Below, in pieces: positions 44,519-55,135 of a stretch of 64,000 bases of DNA. How positions within the stretch are numbered: position 1 is the first letter of the stretch; every line of letters starts with the position of its first letter. Source of the DNA: Streptomyces griseiscabiei (GTDB lineage: Bacteria; Actinomycetota; Actinomycetes; Streptomycetales; Streptomycetaceae). The stretch lies in NCBI RefSeq assembly GCF_020010925.1, contig NZ_JAGJBZ010000001.1:3637001-3701000 (forward strand). The letters are read 5' to 3'. Made by a program: the position numbers and the translations under genes. Under the pieces are notes generated by a model. It was not told the DNA's origin, did no database searches, and was given only the letters and a program-made list of their open reading frames with translations.

Positions 44519-45868
44519 TCACCGCTCTCCGGACGAACGTGCCGAGACACGCCGTCGCATCGTGTTCCATCTCCCGGGTCCCGAAGGACCACCGCCACGC
44601 TTTCTACCAAAGCGGGGTTGCCGCATGGCGAGCGCCGCCCGCGCAGCGGGCTCGTCGCGCGCGAAGGCGATCAGCAACCCGATGGCGAACATGGTCGGAA
44701 GCAGGGCGGAACCCCCGTAGGAGAACAGCGGGAGCGGGACTCCGGCGATCGGCAGCAGACCGAGCACCGCACCGATGTTGATCACTGCCTGAGCGGTGAT
44801 CCAGGTGGTCACGCCTCCCGCGGCATACCTGACGAAGGGGTCCTCCGTGCGTCCGGCCACGCGGATACCCGCATAGCCTAGAGCCGCGAAGAGGGCGAGC
44901 ACCGACAGCGTCCCCGCGAGGCCCAGTTCCTCACCGGTGACGGCGAAGATGAAGTCGGTGTGCGCTTCCGGGAGTTGACCCCATTTTTCCACACTGGCGC
45001 CGAGCCCGGAGCCGAAGATTCCGCCCGAGGCCAGGGCGTAGATGCCATGCACGGCCTGCCAGCAGTCGGCGCCGTCCGTGCGGGGTTCGGTGGCTCCGAT
45101 GCAGGCCAGACGGGCCATACGGTTCGCGCTGGTCCTGATCAGGACGAAGCCGATGAGCCCGGCGACGGACAGCACTCCCACGAACATCCGCGTCGGCGCC
45201 CCGGCCAGCCACAGCAGGCCGAACAGGATCGCCGTGAGAATGATCGCGGTGCCCATGTCGCCGCCGAGCATGATGAGCCCGAGCAGCATGAACGCCACCG
45301 GAACGAGCGGCACCAGCATGTGCTTCCACTGGGTCAGCAGCCGCTTGTCCTCCTTGCGGGCCAGCAGATCGGCCCCCCACAGCACGAGCGCCAGCTTGCC
45401 GAACTCGCTGGGCTGGATCTGGAAGGAGCCGCCGACGGCGATCCAGTTCTGGTTGCCGTTGATCGACTGCCCTATCCCGGGCACCTGGACCAGGGCCATG
45501 AGGAACACACAGCCGGCCAGGATCGGGTAGGCCAGCGCCCGGTGCAGTTTGACCGGCATCCGCGAGGCCAGGAGCAGCAGGACGGTGCCGATCGAGGCCG
45601 CGAGGAACTGTTTGCGGAAGAAGAAGGTGCCGGGCAGCGACTTCTGCAGTGCCGTGATCTGGGAGGCCGAGTAGACCATCACCAGCCCCAGCACGGTGAT
45701 CAGCAGGGAGCCGCCGAGGATCAGGTAGTAGGCGGTCAGCGGGCGGTCCCAGGCCTTGCGCGCCCGGGTGAGGAACCGCCGCAGGGGGTTCTCGCGCGGC
45801 GGCCGGGAGACGGGCGGTCGGCGGGTGACGCGCTGGAGGGGCGCGCGGCTCGTACGGCTACTCGGCAT
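44519..45868 (-). CDS. ftsW: Septal SEDS glycosyltransferase FtsW
   Basis: A 449-residue SEDS-family peptidoglycan polymerase that works with FtsI at septa. Ten transmembrane helices are expected and about that many are visible. Hallmarks include LGLVMVYSASQI in TM1, NWIAVGGSFQIQPSEFGKLA with the essential region around GGSFQIQPSE, and TGEELGLAGTLSVL. The C-terminal tail is basic and Gly-rich. It starts at ATG 45868, 88 bases after the murD stop. Confidence 0.96.
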   Translation of the reverse strand: MPSSRTSRAPLQRVTRRPPVSRPPRENPLRRFLTRARKAWDRPLTAYYLILGGSLLITVLGLVMVYSASQITALQKSLPGTFFFRKQFLAASIGTVLLLLASRMPVKLHRALAYPILAGCVFLMALVQVPGIGQSINGNQNWIAVGGSFQIQPSEFGKLALVLWGADLLARKEDKRLLTQWKHMLVPLVPVAFMLLGLIMLGGDMGTAIILTAILFGLLWLAGAPTRMFVGVLSVAGLIGFVLIRTSANRMARLACIGATEPRTDGADCWQAVHGIYALASGGIFGSGLGASVEKWGQLPEAHTDFIFAVTGEELGLAGTLSVLALFAALGYAGIRVAGRTEDPFVRYAAGGVTTWITAQAVINIGAVLGLLPIAGVPLPLFSYGGSALLPTMFAIGLLIAFARDEPAARAALAMRQPRFGRKRGGGPSGPGRWNTMRRRVSARSSGER

Positions 45869-45956
45869 CGGGGGCGCCTTCGCCGCCGACCGACCACATC
45901 CGTGTCACGCGTCCCTCCCAGGGTCACCCGGCGCCGCCAGGCGAAGCCGGGCCCGG

Positions 45957-47393
45957 TCAGCCGTCCGCGGAGGAGAGTTCGCGCACTGCCTCCGCGAACG
46001 CGTCCCCGCGCTTGTTGTAGTTGACGAACATGTCCATCGACGCACAGGCCGGCGCCAGCAGGACCGTGTCGCCCGCCCGTGCCAGTGTCCGCGCCTCGCG
46101 GACGGCGGCCGGCATCGCCCCAGTGTCGGTCCGGTCGAGGTCGACGACCGGCACTTCGGGCGCGTGTCGCGCGAGCGCTTGTCGGATCAGCGCGCGATCC
46201 GCGCCGATCAGCACGACCCCCCGCAGCCGCCCGGCGGCACCGGCGACGAGTTCGTCGAAGGTCGCGCCCTTGGCGAGTCCGCCGGCGATCCACACGATCG
46301 ATTCGTACGCCGCCAACGAGGCCTGCGCCGCGTGGGTGTTGGTGGCCTTGGAGTCGTCGATGTACGCCACGCCGTCCACGTCGGCCACGTGCGCGATGCG
46401 GTGCGCGTCCGGGGTGAAGGCCCGCAGGCCGTCCCGTACGGCCGCGGCGGGCACCCCGAACGCGCGGGCGAGGGCCGCCGCCGCGAGGGCGTTGGCGACG
46501 TTGTGCGGGGCCGGCGGGTTCACGTCCCCGACCTCGGCGAGCTCCTGCGCGTTCTTCTGCCGGTTCTCGACGAAGGCGCGGTCGACCAGGATGCCGTCCA
46601 CGACACCGAGTTGGGAGGGGCCCGGGGTGCCGAGCGTGAACCCGACGGCCCGGCAGCCCTCCTCGACGTCCGCCTCGCGCACCAGGTCCTCGGTGGACGG
46701 TTTGTCGGTGGCATCCACGTTGTAGACGCAGGCGACCTGATTGCCCTCGTAGATACGGCCCTTGTCGGCGGCGTACGCCTCCATGGAGCCGTGCCAGTCG
46801 AGGTGGTCGGGGGCGAGGTTGAGGACGGCGGCGGAGTGGGCGCGCAGGGAGGGCGCCCAGTGCAGCTGGTAGCTGGACAGCTCGACGGCCAGGACGTCGT
46901 ACGGCTCGTCGCCGAGGACGACGTCCAGCAGCGAGACCCCGATGTTGCCGACGGCCGCCGTGCGCAGGCCCGCCGCCGTCAGGATGGAGGCGAGCATCTG
47001 GACGGTCGTGGTCTTGCCGTTGGTGCCGGTGACGGCGAGCCACGGGGCCGCGTCGGGGCCGCGCAGCCGCCAGGCGAGTTCGACGTCGCCCCAGATGTCC
47101 ACGCCGGCCTCACGGGCCGCCGCGAACAGCGGCTTGTCCGGCTTCCAGCCGGGGGTGGTGACGATCAGTTCGGTGCCCTCCGGCAGGGTCGCGCCGTCAC
47201 CGAGGCGCACGGTGACGCCGAGCGCCTCCAGGTCGGCGGCCTGCGCGCGGGCGCGTTCGTCGTCGCCGTCGTTGACGACGGTGACGGTCGCGCCGAGGTC
47301 CCGCAGGACCTTGGCCGCCGGGATGCCCGAGACGCCGAGCCCGGCGACGGTGACGCGCTTGCCCTGCCAGTCGGTCACTTGTCGGCCGCCCAT
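45957..47393 (-). CDS. murD: UDP-MurNAc-L-alanine:D-glutamate ligase MurD
   Basis: A 478-residue cytosolic Mur ligase that adds D-Glu to UDP-MurNAc-L-Ala. The N-terminal Rossmann-like domain shows [17 protein letters not shown], the P-loop is [15 protein letters not shown], and the C-terminal domain has [20 protein letters not shown]. The ATG at 47393 overlaps mraY by 19 bases. A GTG at 47378, overlapping the mraY stop as GTGA, is a good alternative giving 473 residues. Confidence 0.96.
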   Translation of the reverse strand: MGGRQVTDWQGKRVTVAGLGVSGIPAAKVLRDLGATVTVVNDGDDERARAQAADLEALGVTVRLGDGATLPEGTELIVTTPGWKPDKPLFAAAREAGVDIWGDVELAWRLRGPDAAPWLAVTGTNGKTTTVQMLASILTAAGLRTAAVGNIGVSLLDVVLGDEPYDVLAVELSSYQLHWAPSLRAHSAAVLNLAPDHLDWHGSMEAYAADKGRIYEGNQVACVYNVDATDKPSTEDLVREADVEEGCRAVGFTLGTPGPSQLGVVDGILVDRAFVENRQKNAQELAEVGDVNPPAPHNVANALAAAALARAFGVPAAAVRDGLRAFTPDAHRIAHVADVDGVAYIDDSKATNTHAAQASLAAYESIVWIAGGLAKGATFDELVAGAAGRLRGVVLIGADRALIRQALARHAPEVPVVDLDRTDTGAMPAAVREARTLARAGDTVLLAPACASMDMFVNYNKRGDAFAEAVRELSSADG

Positions 47394-48448
47394 CCCGCGT
47401 AGAAGAGGCCCAGTCCGACGATCACACAGATGCCCTGGATGATCCAGAAGCGGACCACGACAAGGACCTCGGACCAGCCCTTGAGTTCGAAGTGGTGCTG
47501 GAGCGGGGCCATCCGGAAGACCCGCTTGCCGGTCAGCTTGAACGAGCCGACCTGGATGACGACCGACATGGTGATGAGGACGAACAGACCGCCGAGGAGC
47601 GCGAGCAGCAGCTCGGTGCGGGAGCAGATCGCGAGACCGGCGAGCGCGCCGCCGAGGGCCAGCGAACCGGTGTCACCCATGAAGATCTTGGCCGGCGAGG
47701 TGTTCCACCACAGGAAGCCGAGGCAGGCGCCCATCAGCGCGGAGGCCACGATCGCCAGGTCGAGCGGATCTCGTACCTCGTAACAGGCGGCCGGGTTGGT
47801 CAGGGTCCGCGTGTTGGCGCAGGACTCCTGGAACTGCCAGACACCGATGAAGGTGTAGGCGCCGAAGACGAGGACGGAGGCGCCGGTGGCGAGGCCGTCC
47901 AGACCGTCGGTGAGGTTCACGCCGTTCGACATGGCGAGGATCATGAACAGCGCCCAGATGACGAACAGCACCGGGCCGATGGTCCAGCCGAAGTCCTGGA
48001 CGAAGGAGATCTTGGTGGAGGCCGGCGTCTGGTCGCGGGCGTCCGGGAACTGCAGCGCGAGCACCGCGAAGCCGATGCCGACGATCAGCTGGCCGGCCAT
48101 CTTCGCCTTGGCCCGCAGACCGAGCGAACGACGCTTGACGATCTTGATGTAGTCGTCGAGGAAGCCGACCAGGCCCATGCCGCCCATCAGGCCGAGCACC
48201 AGCAGACCCGAGAAGGTCGGGGTGTAGCCCGTGATCAGCTTGGACAGGAAGTACGCGGCGATGGTCGCCAGGATGAAGGCGATACCGCCCATCGTCGGCG
48301 TACCGCGCTTGCTGGCGTGCTCGCGCGGGCCGTCGTCGCGGATGTACTGGCCGTAGCCCTTGCGGGCCAGCAGCTTGATCAGCAGCGGGGTGCCGACCAG
48401 GGTCAGGAAGAGGCCAATGACTCCCGCGAACAGGATCTGCTTCATCAT
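47375..48448 (-). CDS. mraY: Phospho-MurNAc-pentapeptide translocase MraY
   Basis: A 357-residue polytopic membrane enzyme that transfers phospho-MurNAc-pentapeptide to undecaprenyl phosphate to make lipid I. Catalytic and nucleotide-binding signatures are [31 protein letters not shown] and [16 protein letters not shown], plus [13 protein letters not shown]. It starts with two adjacent ATGs (48448, 48445). The first overlaps the murF stop as ATGA. Confidence 0.97.
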   Translation of the reverse strand: MMKQILFAGVIGLFLTLVGTPLLIKLLARKGYGQYIRDDGPREHASKRGTPTMGGIAFILATIAAYFLSKLITGYTPTFSGLLVLGLMGGMGLVGFLDDYIKIVKRRSLGLRAKAKMAGQLIVGIGFAVLALQFPDARDQTPASTKISFVQDFGWTIGPVLFVIWALFMILAMSNGVNLTDGLDGLATGASVLVFGAYTFIGVWQFQESCANTRTLTNPAACYEVRDPLDLAIVASALMGACLGFLWWNTSPAKIFMGDTGSLALGGALAGLAICSRTELLLALLGGLFVLITMSVVIQVGSFKLTGKRVFRMAPLQHHFELKGWSEVLVVVRFWIIQGICVIVGLGLFYAGWAADK

Positions 48449-49860
48449 CGGGCGGCAACCTCACCCTCGTTGCCGCTGTCGAGCAGCGCCTGCGCCACGC
48501 TCTCGAGCCCGACCGACCGGGACGCCTTCACGAGTACGACGTCTCCCGGGCGCAACTGACTGCGCAACAGGTCGACCGCCGCCTGTGCGTCGGACACGTG
48601 CACCGACTCCTCACCCCACGAACCCTCGTTATATGCGCCCAGTTGCAGCCAGGACGCTTCCCTGCCCCCGACCGCGACGAGCTTGCCGACATTGAGCCGG
48701 ACGGCGAGCCGTCCGACCGCGTCGTGCTCGGCGAGCGATTCGTCCCCGAGCTCGGCCATCTTGCCGAGCACCGCCCAGGTCCGCCGCCCCTTGCCCATCG
48801 CCGCGAGCGCGCGCAGAGCGGCTCGCATGGACTCGGGGTTCGCGTTGTAGGCGTCGTTGACGACCGTCACACCGTCCGGGCGCTCGGTGACCTCCATGCG
48901 CCAGCGGGAGAGGGAGCCCGCCTCGGAGAGCGCGGTGGCGATCTCGTCTGCGGACATGCCCAGCTCATGGGCGACGGCGGCCGCGGCGAGCGCGTTCGAC
49001 ACGTGGTGCTCACCGTACAGGCGCATGGTCACATCGCTTGCACCGGAGGGTGTGTGAAGCCTGAACGCGGGCTGTCCGGCGTCCGTGAGCGTCACGTTCT
49101 CGGCGCGTACGTCCGCTTCGCCCAACTCGCCGAAGAGGAGCACCTTCGCCTTCGTACGCGACGCCATGGCCCGGACCAGGGGATCGTCGGCGTTGAGGAT
49201 CGCGGTGCCGCCCTCGCTCGCCGGGGGCAGCGCCTCCACCAGTTCGCCCTTGGCCTGCGCGATCTGCTCGCGGCCGCCGAACTCGCCGATGTGGGCGGTG
49301 CCGACGTTCAGCACGAGGCCGACCTTCGGCGGGGTCAGCTCGGCGAGGTACTTGATGTGGCCGATGCCCCGGGCGCCCATCTCCAGGACCAGGAAACGGG
49401 TTTCCTCCGTGGCGCTGAGCGCGGTGAGGGGCAGTCCGATCTCGTTGTTGAGGGAGCCGGGCGTGAACACCGTCGGCGCCTTGCGCCGCAGGACCTGGGC
49501 GATCAGGTCCTTGGTGCTGGTCTTGCCCGCCGAGCCGGTGAGGGCCACCAGGGTCGTGCCGAGCTTCGCGACGACGTGCCGGGCGAGGGCGCCGAGCGCC
49601 GCCTGGACGTCGGGCACGACGATCGCGGGCACGCCGACGGGACGGGACGCCAGCACCGCTGCCGCACCCGCCTCGACGACCGCGGCCGCGAAGTCGTGTC
49701 CGTCCACACGCTCGCCCGCGAAGGCGACGAAGAGGCTGCCGGGCTCCACCTCACGGGAGTCCCGGACGACCGGTCCGGTGACCTGCGCCGACGGATCCGG
49801 TATGTCGTGCGTCTGCCCGCCGACGACTTCTGCGATCTCGGCGAGAGAGAGGGCGATCAC
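48445..49860 (-). CDS. murF: UDP-MurNAc-tripeptide:D-Ala-D-Ala ligase MurF
   Basis: A 471-residue ligase completing the cytoplasmic pentapeptide precursor. The ATP-binding loop is [13 protein letters not shown], and the C-terminal domain contains [20 protein letters not shown]. The GTG at 49860 gives the conserved start [15 protein letters not shown] with AGGGAT-type spacing from the end of murE, 4 bases away. The longer frame, which adds about 31 residues, is rejected. Confidence 0.96.
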   Translation of the reverse strand: MIALSLAEIAEVVGGQTHDIPDPSAQVTGPVVRDSREVEPGSLFVAFAGERVDGHDFAAAVVEAGAAAVLASRPVGVPAIVVPDVQAALGALARHVVAKLGTTLVALTGSAGKTSTKDLIAQVLRRKAPTVFTPGSLNNEIGLPLTALSATEETRFLVLEMGARGIGHIKYLAELTPPKVGLVLNVGTAHIGEFGGREQIAQAKGELVEALPPASEGGTAILNADDPLVRAMASRTKAKVLLFGELGEADVRAENVTLTDAGQPAFRLHTPSGASDVTMRLYGEHHVSNALAAAAVAHELGMSADEIATALSEAGSLSRWRMEVTERPDGVTVVNDAYNANPESMRAALRALAAMGKGRRTWAVLGKMAELGDESLAEHDAVGRLAVRLNVGKLVAVGGREASWLQLGAYNEGSWGEESVHVSDAQAAVDLLRSQLRPGDVVLVKASRSVGLESVAQALLDSGNEGEVAAR

Positions 49861-49864
49861 AAGT

Positions 49865-51385
49865 TCATCCCTGGGTCTTCTGGATAGCTTCGCGAAGCAC
49901 CTGGCGGTCGTCGAAGGGACGGACCACGCCGGCGATGTCCTGGCCCTGCTCATGGCCCTTGCCCGCGACCAGCACGGTGTCGCCCGGCCGCGCGCGGGCC
50001 ACGGCCGCGGCGATCGCGGCGGCCCGGTCCTCGAAGAGGAGGACCTCGCCGCGCTCGTGCGCGGGCACGGAGGCCGCGCCTTCGAGCATGGTGGCGAGGA
50101 TCGCGAGGGGGTCCTCGGAGCGGGGGTTGTCGGAGGTCAGTACGGCGGTGTCGGAGAGCCGGGCCATGGCGGCGCCCATCGGCGCGCGTTTGGTGGTGTC
50201 CCGGTCGCCGCCGCAGCCGAGCACCACGTGCAGGCTGCCCTCGGTGACCTTGCGCAGCGCCTTGAGGACCGACTCGACGGCGTCCGTCTTGTGGGCGTAG
50301 TCGACGACCGCGAGATACGGCTGCCCGGCGTCGACACGCTCCAGCCGGCCCGGGACGCCCGGGACGGCGGCGACGCCGTCGGCGGCGGTCTGCGGGTCGA
50401 TCCCGGCGACGGCCAGCGCGGCGACGGCCGCCAGGGTGTTGGCGACGTTGAAGGTGCCCGGCAGCGGCGACCTGGCGGCGATCCGCTCGCCCTTGGGCCC
50501 CACCACGGTGAACGTCGAGTCCATCGGCCCGACCAGGACGTCCTCGGCGCGCCAGTCGGCGTCGGGGTGCCCCTCGGCGGAGAAGGTGACGACCGGGACG
50601 CCGGCCTCGTCGACGAGGCGGCGGCCGTACTGGTCGTCGAGGTTGACGACGCCGAGCCGGCTGCGCTCCGGGGTGAAGAGCTGCGCCTTGGCCCGGAAGT
50701 AGTCCTCCATGTCGGAGTGGAACTCCATGTGTTCCGGGCTGAGGTTGCTGAAGACGGCCACGTCGAAGACACAGCCGTCGACCCGGCCGAGGACCAGCGC
50801 GTGGCTGGACACCTCCATGACGACCGAGTCGACACCGCGTTCGCGCATGACCGCGAACAGGGCCTGGAGGTCGGTGGCCTCGGGGGTGGTCCGCTCGGAC
50901 TTGATGCGCTCGTCGCCGATCCGCATCTCGACCGTGCCGATGAGCCCGGTGGAGCGGACGGTCTTCAGACCGCCCTCGACGAGATAGGCGGTGGTGGTCT
51001 TGCCGGAGGTGCCGGTGATGCCGATCTGGAGCAGATCGCGGCCCGGCCGGCCGTAGATCGTGGCCGCCAGCTCGCCCATCCGCGCGCGCGGGTTCTCCAC
51101 GACGAGCGCGGGGAGCCCGGCCGCGGCGGCGCGCTCGGCGCCGCTGGGATCGGTGAGCACGGCGACGGCGCCGAGGCCGACCGCCTGGTCCACGAAGTCG
51201 GCGCCGTGCAGACGGGCGCCGGGCAGGGCGGCGTACAGGTCGCCGGGGCGGACGGCCCGCGAGTCATGGGTGATGCCCGTGACCTCCGCGGTGCTCCCCG
51301 GCTGCTCGGCACCCACCTGGCCGGCGAGCTCCGCGAGGGGTGTGGCGGAGACCTGGGTCGGCCTGGGCGGTCCCGGATATGTCAC
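49865..51385 (-). CDS. murE: UDP-MurNAc-L-Ala-D-Glu:diaminopimelate ligase MurE
   Basis: About 506 residues. It adds the third stem residue. The motif TSDNPRSEDP carries the DNPR signature of diaminopimelate-adding MurE; Streptomyces use LL-DAP. The ATP loop is GITGTSGKTTTAYL. GTG 51385 is chosen because GAAGGG lies 7 bases upstream and VTYPGPPRP gives the family length. The frame stays open to a GTG at 51532, which would add a proline- and glycine-rich extension of 49 residues; annotations may differ. The ftsI stop is 207 bases upstream of the chosen start. Confidence 0.95.
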   Translation of the reverse strand: MTYPGPPRPTQVSATPLAELAGQVGAEQPGSTAEVTGITHDSRAVRPGDLYAALPGARLHGADFVDQAVGLGAVAVLTDPSGAERAAAAGLPALVVENPRARMGELAATIYGRPGRDLLQIGITGTSGKTTTAYLVEGGLKTVRSTGLIGTVEMRIGDERIKSERTTPEATDLQALFAVMRERGVDSVVMEVSSHALVLGRVDGCVFDVAVFSNLSPEHMEFHSDMEDYFRAKAQLFTPERSRLGVVNLDDQYGRRLVDEAGVPVVTFSAEGHPDADWRAEDVLVGPMDSTFTVVGPKGERIAARSPLPGTFNVANTLAAVAALAVAGIDPQTAADGVAAVPGVPGRLERVDAGQPYLAVVDYAHKTDAVESVLKALRKVTEGSLHVVLGCGGDRDTTKRAPMGAAMARLSDTAVLTSDNPRSEDPLAILATMLEGAASVPAHERGEVLLFEDRAAAIAAAVARARPGDTVLVAGKGHEQGQDIAGVVRPFDDRQVLREAIQKTQG

Positions 51386-51592
51386 AGGAACGCCCTTCTG
51401 GGTGGTTTGGGACTGATCAGCGTGTGGCACGGCGGTGAGCGTACCGGGCGCACCCCCGCCGGGGCGAAGCGAGGGTTTGTGCGAGCGGGGCTGTGCCGCG
51501 CGGTTCCCGGGGTCGGGAGTGATCATGGTCACGACTCGGTTCCTGGCTGGTTGCGCTGATCGACGGGCTGATCGGGACGGGGCCGAAGGCGG

Positions 51593-53566
51593 TCAGGGTG
51601 TGAAGGCGACGGGCAGGTTCGCGGGCTTCGTCCCGGTGGGCGGGACCTGGAGGGTCTTCAGGGCGAACTCCATGACCTCCTTGTAGATGGGTCCGCAGAT
51701 CTGGCCGCCGAAGTAGTTGCCCTTGGTGGCGTTCTGGATCGCGCAGTAGACGGTGATCCTCGGCTTGTCGGCGGGAGCGAACCCGGCGAACGACGAGGTG
51801 TAGCCGCGGTATCTGCCGGTGGCCGGATCCACACGGTTGGCCGTACCCGTCTTGCCCGCGACCCGGTAGCCGGGGATGCGCGCCTTGGTGCCCGTGCCCT
51901 CCTCGTCGTCCACGACGGACTCCAGCATCCGGGCGAGGGTCTTCGCCGTCTTCTCGCTGACGACCCGGTTCTTCTCGGGCTTGGGCGAGGGGGTGAAGCG
52001 GCCGTCCGGTCCCTTGGTGCCCCGGACGAGGGTCGGCTCGACGCGTACGCCGCCGTTGGCGATCGTCGAGTAGACCGAGGCCGCCTGCATGGCGTTGACC
52101 GACACGCCCTGGCCGAAAGGAATCGTGTACTGCTGCGAGGTCGACCAGTCGCCGGGCGCGGCGAGGATGCCCTTGGTCTCGCCGGGGAAGTCGAGGCCGG
52201 TGTAGTCGCCGATGCCGAACTTGCGCAGGTAGTTGTAGAGGATCTTGTTGGACTCCCGCTGGTTCCCGCCGAGTTCGCCGGTGGCGAGGATGGTGCCGAT
52301 GTTGCTGGACTTGGCGAGGACGCCGTTGAGCGTGAGGAACCAGGTGGGGTGGTCGATGTCGTCCTTGAAGAGCCGGTCGCCGCGGTGCAGCCGGTTGGGC
52401 ACGGTGACATGGGTGCCCGGTGTGGCGACGTTCTCCTCCAGTACGGCGGCCATCGACATGACCTTGGCGGTGGAGCCGGGCTCGTAGGCATCCTGGAGGG
52501 CCGCGTTGCCGAGCGCGTCCGGGTTCGCCTTCGTGAGGTCGTTGGGGTCGAAGCCGGGCGAGTTGGCCATGGCGAGGATCTCGCCGGTGCGGGTGTCCTG
52601 CACCATCACGTAGCCGCGGTCGGCCTTGGACTTCTTCACCTGCTCGGTGATGGCGTTCTGCGCGGCCCACTGGATGTCGCGGTCGATGGTCAGCTCGACG
52701 TCGGAGCCGGCCACGGCGGGGGTCTCGGTGGAACCCGCGGTGGGCACCAGACGGCCGCCGGACTGGGCGTAGCGGATCTTGCCGTCCTTGCCTGCCAGAC
52801 GGTTGTTCAGCTGCTGCTCGATGCCGCCGCCGCCCTTGCCCTCGGCGTTGACCCAGCCCAGTATCCCGGCGGCGAGGTCGCCGTTGGGGTACACGCGCTT
52901 GGTGCTGGGCTCCTGGAAGACGCCGGCCAGGGCGTTGACGGTGCCCTTCTCCGTCCTGGCCCGCTGGACGAGCGCGGACTTCAGGTCGCTGATCTGGTTC
53001 CAGACCTGGGGGGTCTGGCGGCGGGCGAGGAGCACATAGCGCGTGTTCTTCGTGCGGAGCTTCTCGGTGAGCGTGTCCTGGTCCGTGCCGAGGATCGGCG
53101 CGAGGAGCGCGGCGGCCTGCTCGGGTCCGTCGTCGACCTTCAGCTGCTCGCGCGTGAACATGGTCGGGTCGGCGGTGATGTCGTTGGCGTCGGTGCTGAT
53201 CGCGAGGGCGACGCCGTTGCGGTCGGTGATACCGCCCCGCTCGGCGGCCAGCACCCGGCCGACGTACCGGTTCTGGTCGGCCTTGGCGGCGTACTCGCTC
53301 GCGTCGACGGCCTGCACCTGGAGCAGCCGTACGACGAAGGCGATCATCACCAGGGTCAGCGCGAGGCTCACCATGCGCAGCCGGGGGCGGGGACTGCCCA
53401 GGCGGATGGTCTTGCCGGCCGGCGGCCGGGGCGTGGGCGGGCGGCGCTGCCCGGCGGGGCGTCCGCCGGGGCCGGGCCGGCGCTGCTGGCCCGGTCGTAC
53501 GGGCCGGGCGGGTCCGGGTACGCGGCGGCGCGGGGGCTGCCTGCCTGAATCGGCCACTTCCGTCAC
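51593..53566 (-). CDS. ftsI: Septal class B penicillin-binding protein FtsI (PBP3)
   Basis: A 657-residue division transpeptidase. A Pro/Arg/Gly-rich cytosolic tail (about 1-62) precedes one membrane anchor (about 66-82). The pedestal domain (about 88-280) is followed by the penicillin-binding domain with the catalytic S365TAK368, S420SN422 and K572TG574 motifs. It crosslinks septal peptidoglycan with FtsW. The GTG at 53566 overlaps the ftsL stop as GTGA. Confidence 0.97.
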   Translation of the reverse strand: MTEVADSGRQPPRRRVPGPARPVRPGQQRRPGPGGRPAGQRRPPTPRPPAGKTIRLGSPRPRLRMVSLALTLVMIAFVVRLLQVQAVDASEYAAKADQNRYVGRVLAAERGGITDRNGVALAISTDANDITADPTMFTREQLKVDDGPEQAAALLAPILGTDQDTLTEKLRTKNTRYVLLARRQTPQVWNQISDLKSALVQRARTEKGTVNALAGVFQEPSTKRVYPNGDLAAGILGWVNAEGKGGGGIEQQLNNRLAGKDGKIRYAQSGGRLVPTAGSTETPAVAGSDVELTIDRDIQWAAQNAITEQVKKSKADRGYVMVQDTRTGEILAMANSPGFDPNDLTKANPDALGNAALQDAYEPGSTAKVMSMAAVLEENVATPGTHVTVPNRLHRGDRLFKDDIDHPTWFLTLNGVLAKSSNIGTILATGELGGNQRESNKILYNYLRKFGIGDYTGLDFPGETKGILAAPGDWSTSQQYTIPFGQGVSVNAMQAASVYSTIANGGVRVEPTLVRGTKGPDGRFTPSPKPEKNRVVSEKTAKTLARMLESVVDDEEGTGTKARIPGYRVAGKTGTANRVDPATGRYRGYTSSFAGFAPADKPRITVYCAIQNATKGNYFGGQICGPIYKEVMEFALKTLQVPPTGTKPANLPVAFTP

Positions 53567-54171
53567 CTGCCGGGGGTCGTCGGGAGCTGGGGGGACTGTA
53601 CGGACGGGGTGGGGGTGGGGGTCGGTGCGGGGGTGGAGGCGAGGGCGGGGTCGGGGGCGCCCGCGGGCTCCGGGGGCGGCGACGGTGACGGCGTCGCCGT
53701 GGCCGAGGGGGTGGGGCTCGGGGTGGGCGTCGGGCTCGTCGGCGGGCCGGGGTCGAGGATCTCGGGCGCGAGGACGAGCGGCATCCGGGCCACGGACTGC
53801 CGGGCGGCGCCGGGGACGCCCTTGACGGTGCCGTCGGGGTTCAGGAAGGCCGGGTCGCCGCCGGGGACCATGCCCAGTTCGCGGGCGCGGCGCTGGAGGG
53901 CGTCGGGCGCGGAGTAGGCGTCCACGTCACGCTGGAGCGCCTGTTCCTCGTCGGTGTAGCTCTTGACGTCGTCCTGGAGGTCGTCGAGCGTGAACGCCCC
54001 TTCGCTGAGCGCGGAGTTCAGCACGAGGAGGCCGATGAGGCCGCCGCCCAGCAGCAGGACGACCAGGAGGACGAACGGGGTGCGGGCGGCCCCCTTGGGT
54101 CTGGTGGGCAGCAGCCGCGCGAGACGGGCGGCCCGGCCCCTCAGTTCGGGTTTCCTGCTCACGCGCCTCAC
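53563..54171 (-). CDS. ftsL: FtsL-like septum formation protein with Pro/Thr-rich tail
   Basis: A 202-residue bitopic protein in the ftsL position. It has a basic cytosolic N-terminus, one transmembrane helix (about 33-52, PFVLLVVLLLGGGLIGLLVL), a short extracytoplasmic leucine-zipper-like region (TLDDLQDDVKSYTDEEQALQRD compressed in about 60-95, continuing ALQRRARELGMVPG) and an unusually long disordered Pro/Thr/Ser tail (about 140-202). FtsL with DivIC activates FtsWI. GTG 54171 or GTG 54162 may start it; the latter is better spaced from GAGGAG. Confidence 0.85.
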   Translation of the reverse strand: MRRVSRKPELRGRAARLARLLPTRPKGAARTPFVLLVVLLLGGGLIGLLVLNSALSEGAFTLDDLQDDVKSYTDEEQALQRDVDAYSAPDALQRRARELGMVPGGDPAFLNPDGTVKGVPGAARQSVARMPLVLAPEILDPGPPTSPTPTPSPTPSATATPSPSPPPEPAGAPDPALASTPAPTPTPTPSVQSPQLPTTPGR

Positions 54172-54178
54172 GCACTCC

Positions 54179-55135
54179 TCACTCGACGTCCGCCCTCACA
54201 CGTTCCGCCCCGCGCAGTCGCGCGGGGGCCGCGCGCCGGTTCTCGGCGACCTCTTCCTCGGTGGGAAGTTCGGCACCACGGGTGAGGAGCTTGAGCCTCG
54301 GCTGGTAGCGCTCGGGGACGACGGGCAGTCCGGGGGGCGCGGTGGTGGCGGCGCCCGCCGCGAACACCTGCTTCACCAGACGGTCTTCGAGGGAGTGGTA
54401 CGACAGCACGGCGATCCGGCCGCCGACCGCGAGGGCCTTCACGGCGGCGGGGATCGCCCGTTCCAGGACGGTGAGTTCGCCGTTGACCTCGATGCGCAGC
54501 GCCTGGAAGGTGCGCTTGGCGGGGTTGCCGCCGGTGCGCTTGGCGGCCTGCGGCAGGGAGTCGCGGATCAGTTCGACGAGGCGGGCGCTGTCGGTGAAGG
54601 GCTCCTTGTCGCGCTCGCGCACGATCGCGGAGACGATCCGCTTGGCCTGCTTCTCCTCGCCGTACGCCCGGAGGATCCGGACGAGTTCGCCCGGCGGGTA
54701 GGTGTTGAGGACCTCGGCCGCGCCGATGCCGGTCGTCTGGTCCATCCGCATGTCGAGGGGGGCGTCCTGGGCGTACGCGAAGCCCCGGTCGGCCTCGTCG
54801 AGTTGCATGGAGGAGACGCCGAGGTCGAACAGGACGCCCTGGACGCGCGGAATGTCCAGGCGGTCGAGGACGTCGGGGAGTTCGTCGTAGACGGCGTGCA
54901 CCAGGGTGGCGCGCTCGCCGAAGGGGGCGAGCCGCTCGCCGGAGAGGCGCAGGGCCTCCTTGTCGCGGTCGAGGGCGACGAGCCGTGCCTCGGGGAACCG
55001 GGTGAGGAGTGCCTCGCTGTGGCCGCCGAGGCCGAGTGTGCAGTCGACCACCACCGCGCCGGGCTCCGAGAGGGCCGGGGCCAGCATGTCCAGGCACCGC
55101 TGGAGCATGACGGGGACGTGGCGGCTGTTGCTCAA
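54179..55135 (-). CDS. rsmH: 16S rRNA (cytosine1402-N4)-methyltransferase RsmH
   Basis: A 318-residue SAM-dependent methyltransferase that modifies C1402 in the decoding centre; formerly MraW. The N-terminus [20 protein letters not shown], motif [17 protein letters not shown], the segment [20 protein letters not shown], and [15 protein letters not shown] are diagnostic. It is the first gene of the division block; no mraZ precedes it. The start is ATG 55135. Confidence 0.97.
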   Translation of the reverse strand: MSNSRHVPVMLQRCLDMLAPALSEPGAVVVDCTLGLGGHSEALLTRFPEARLVALDRDKEALRLSGERLAPFGERATLVHAVYDELPDVLDRLDIPRVQGVLFDLGVSSMQLDEADRGFAYAQDAPLDMRMDQTTGIGAAEVLNTYPPGELVRILRAYGEEKQAKRIVSAIVRERDKEPFTDSARLVELIRDSLPQAAKRTGGNPAKRTFQALRIEVNGELTVLERAIPAAVKALAVGGRIAVLSYHSLEDRLVKQVFAAGAATTAPPGLPVVPERYQPRLKLLTRGAELPTEEEVAENRRAAPARLRGAERVRADVE

